Of a DNA stretch of 64,000 nucleotides, positions 62,242 to 64,000 are shown in pieces. How positions within the stretch are numbered: position 1 is the first letter of the stretch; each line of letters starts with the position of its first letter. The DNA is from QHWK01 sp035259385 (lineage in GTDB: Bacteria; Acidobacteriota; Vicinamibacteria; Vicinamibacterales; CAVVIG01), in assembly GCA_035259385.1 (NCBI GenBank), contig DATFWL010000088.1, positions 40,593 to 104,592 on the forward strand, written 5' to 3'. The translations under genes were made by a program, and so were the position numbers. The notes under the pieces are model-generated. The model did not search any database. It saw only the letters and a program-made list of their open reading frames with translations, and was not told the origin of the DNA.

Positions 62242-63159
62242 ATGTCCGGACGACGCTATACCGTTGTAATCGCGGACCGTACGAGCGGTGTCATCCGCCA
62301 GCTCACGGTCAATCTTCGAATCGCTTCAGGAATCGTCTTCGCGGTCATCGCGCTTCCCATCCTGATCGGCCTCGGCGCGAAATGGAGCGCACGCAGCGAG
62401 ATCGATCTGCTTCGAACCTCGAATTCCGCCCTCCTCGTCGAGAACGGCAGCTACCGCCTCGCGACTGGTGAGCTGACGGGACAAATCCAGTCGCTCGAGA
62501 CCGTCATCAACGACCTCGGCGTCCGCAGCCGGCTCGATCCGGCGCAGGCGCGGGCGATGCAGAAGCTGCCCGCGGTGGTGAAGGCGCGCGCCGCCGGCGG
62601 GGCGAACATCCCGGCGAACTCGACGGTCGCGGAAGTAGCGAGGGCCGCGTTCGCGACGCCGGAAGACACGTTCGGCGTCCTGCGCGAGCTCCTGCAGGGC
62701 CTCGAGTCGCGGCTGCGATCGGTCCGCAGCAACGTCGAGCGGCGCGAGGCGCTCGCCTCGTCCACGCCGTCGATCTGGCCGGCGCACGGCTGGCTCACCG
62801 GAACCTTTGGTGGTCGCAGCGATCCGTTCAGCGGCGAGCCGGCGTTCCATCAGGGGCTCGACATCTCCACCGAGAAGGGACAGCCGGTGTTCGCGACCGC
62901 CGACGGCACCGTAGAGACTGCCTCGTACACCGGCGACTACGGCAACCTGGTCGTCATCAAGCACGGTTTCGGTCTCGTCACCCGGTACGGCCACCTGAGC
63001 CGGTACAACGTGAAGCCGGGCGCCACGGTGAAACGCGGCGACGTCATCGGCTATGTCGGGGCCACCGGACGCGCGACCGGCGCGCACGTGCACTACGAAA
63101 TCCTCGCAAACGGGCAGCTGATCAACCCGATGCAACTCCTGACGCAGCCGGCGCACTGA
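62242..63159 (+). CDS. Membrane-anchored M23 peptidase
   Basis: A 305-aa peptidoglycan endopeptidase-like protein. ATG 62242 (MSGRRYTVVIADRTSGVIRQ) is the natural start; upstream frame is unsupported. A transmembrane helix (IASGIVFAVIALPILIGLGA, about 28-47) and coiled coil (about 60-90) precede a linker. The LytM/M23 domain (about 175-305) keeps the zinc ligands: HQGLDIS (HxxxD), and HVHYEI (HxH), with the Gly-rich GTFGGRSDPF and YGHLSRYNVKPGATVKRGDV between. All ligands are present, so it is likely active, unlike EnvC/NlpD activators that lost them. It lies upstream of secA. Confidence 0.92.
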   Translation: MSGRRYTVVIADRTSGVIRQLTVNLRIASGIVFAVIALPILIGLGAKWSARSEIDLLRTSNSALLVENGSYRLATGELTGQIQSLETVINDLGVRSRLDPAQARAMQKLPAVVKARAAGGANIPANSTVAEVARAAFATPEDTFGVLRELLQGLESRLRSVRSNVERREALASSTPSIWPAHGWLTGTFGGRSDPFSGEPAFHQGLDISTEKGQPVFATADGTVETASYTGDYGNLVVIKHGFGLVTRYGHLSRYNVKPGATVKRGDVIGYVGATGRATGAHVHYEILANGQLINPMQLLTQPAH

Positions 63160-63166
63160 TACACTG

Positions 63167-63233
63167 CAAGGCAGGAAGGCGGAAGCTCCCGGCCTTGCAT
63201 TCCTGCCGTCCTGCCTTCTGCCCTCCTGCCTTG
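63167..63233 (+). repeat. Heptad-like hairpin between M23 gene and secA
   Basis: Arms 63167-63185 (AAGGCAGGAAGGCGG inside) and 63215-63233 pair over 19 bases with two mismatches. The right side is a run of TCCTGCC/TTCTGCC units of 7-8 bases (63200-63232). A TACAAT box follows at 63239-63244, so the hairpin lies where a secA promoter -35 region would be. Confidence 0.7.
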
Positions 63234-63273
63234 TGCGTTACAATCCTTGGATACCCGCGCCGCGCCGCCCCTG

Positions 63274-64000
<727 letters not shown>

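Overview
The window is a high-GC chromosomal segment of a diderm heterotroph. The diderm call rests on a Tol-Pal system, LPS-transport permeases and a secretin. I infer Acidobacteriota, possibly the Vicinamibacteria, from tandem carboxypeptidase-regulatory-domain proteins, a type IV pilus/type II secretion operon whose secretin ends in a cohesin-like domain, SSS transporters beside murQ, and a small microcompartment locus. No rRNA, tRNA, CRISPR array, IS element or prophage was recognised.

Layout. 1-0.9 kb: 3' end of PTS enzyme I and a cupin. 0.9-6.4 kb (minus): ssb, then tolQ-tolR-tonB/tolA-like-tolB-pal-cpoB behind a good promoter. 6.5-11.8 kb (plus): recN, miaB, a bifunctional-nuclease-family gene, parA and parB. 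11.8-13.7 kb: a decayed interval with degenerate tandem copies of the parB 3' end and a frameshifted surface-protein pseudogene. 13.8-22.5 kb: GH57 glycosidase, an lptF-lptG fusion, a PHP-domain protein, metK and a xerD/C-type recombinase. 22.6-29.9 kb: an amino-sugar/cell-wall recycling cluster (murQ, nagB, BadF-type kinase, two SSS symporters, a serine hydrolase). 29.9-41.9 kb: the pilus/secretion operon (pilC-B-M-N-O-P, secretin, two pseudopilins), plus an Ig/PKD lipoprotein and an atypical prepilin-like protein. 42-47.9 kb: lytic transglycosylase, lipoprotein, BMC shell protein with aldehyde dehydrogenase, and an MltD-like LysM transglycosylase. 48-52.7 kb: two paralogous secreted beta-sandwich proteins. 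52.8-64 kb: a 912-aa coiled coil, comM, a 1020-aa orphan protein, a secreted esterase, an M23 peptidase and the start of secA.

How it fits together. Much of the window serves the envelope: Tol-Pal constriction, LPS export (LptFG), peptidoglycan cleavage (two transglycosylases, M23), recovery of muramic acid and glucosamine, and pilus/secretion export. A second group maintains the genome (ssb, recN, xer, parAB, comM). The BMC locus suggests aldehyde-dependent catabolism in a protein shell.

The least expected signal lies between and inside genes. Several short-period (7- or 9-base) arrays form long hairpins. Three AT-rich ones sit exactly between convergent gene pairs. One covers the nagK stop and nagB start. 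One 9-base array runs in frame through comM. A separate palindrome is read in frame inside a serine hydrolase.
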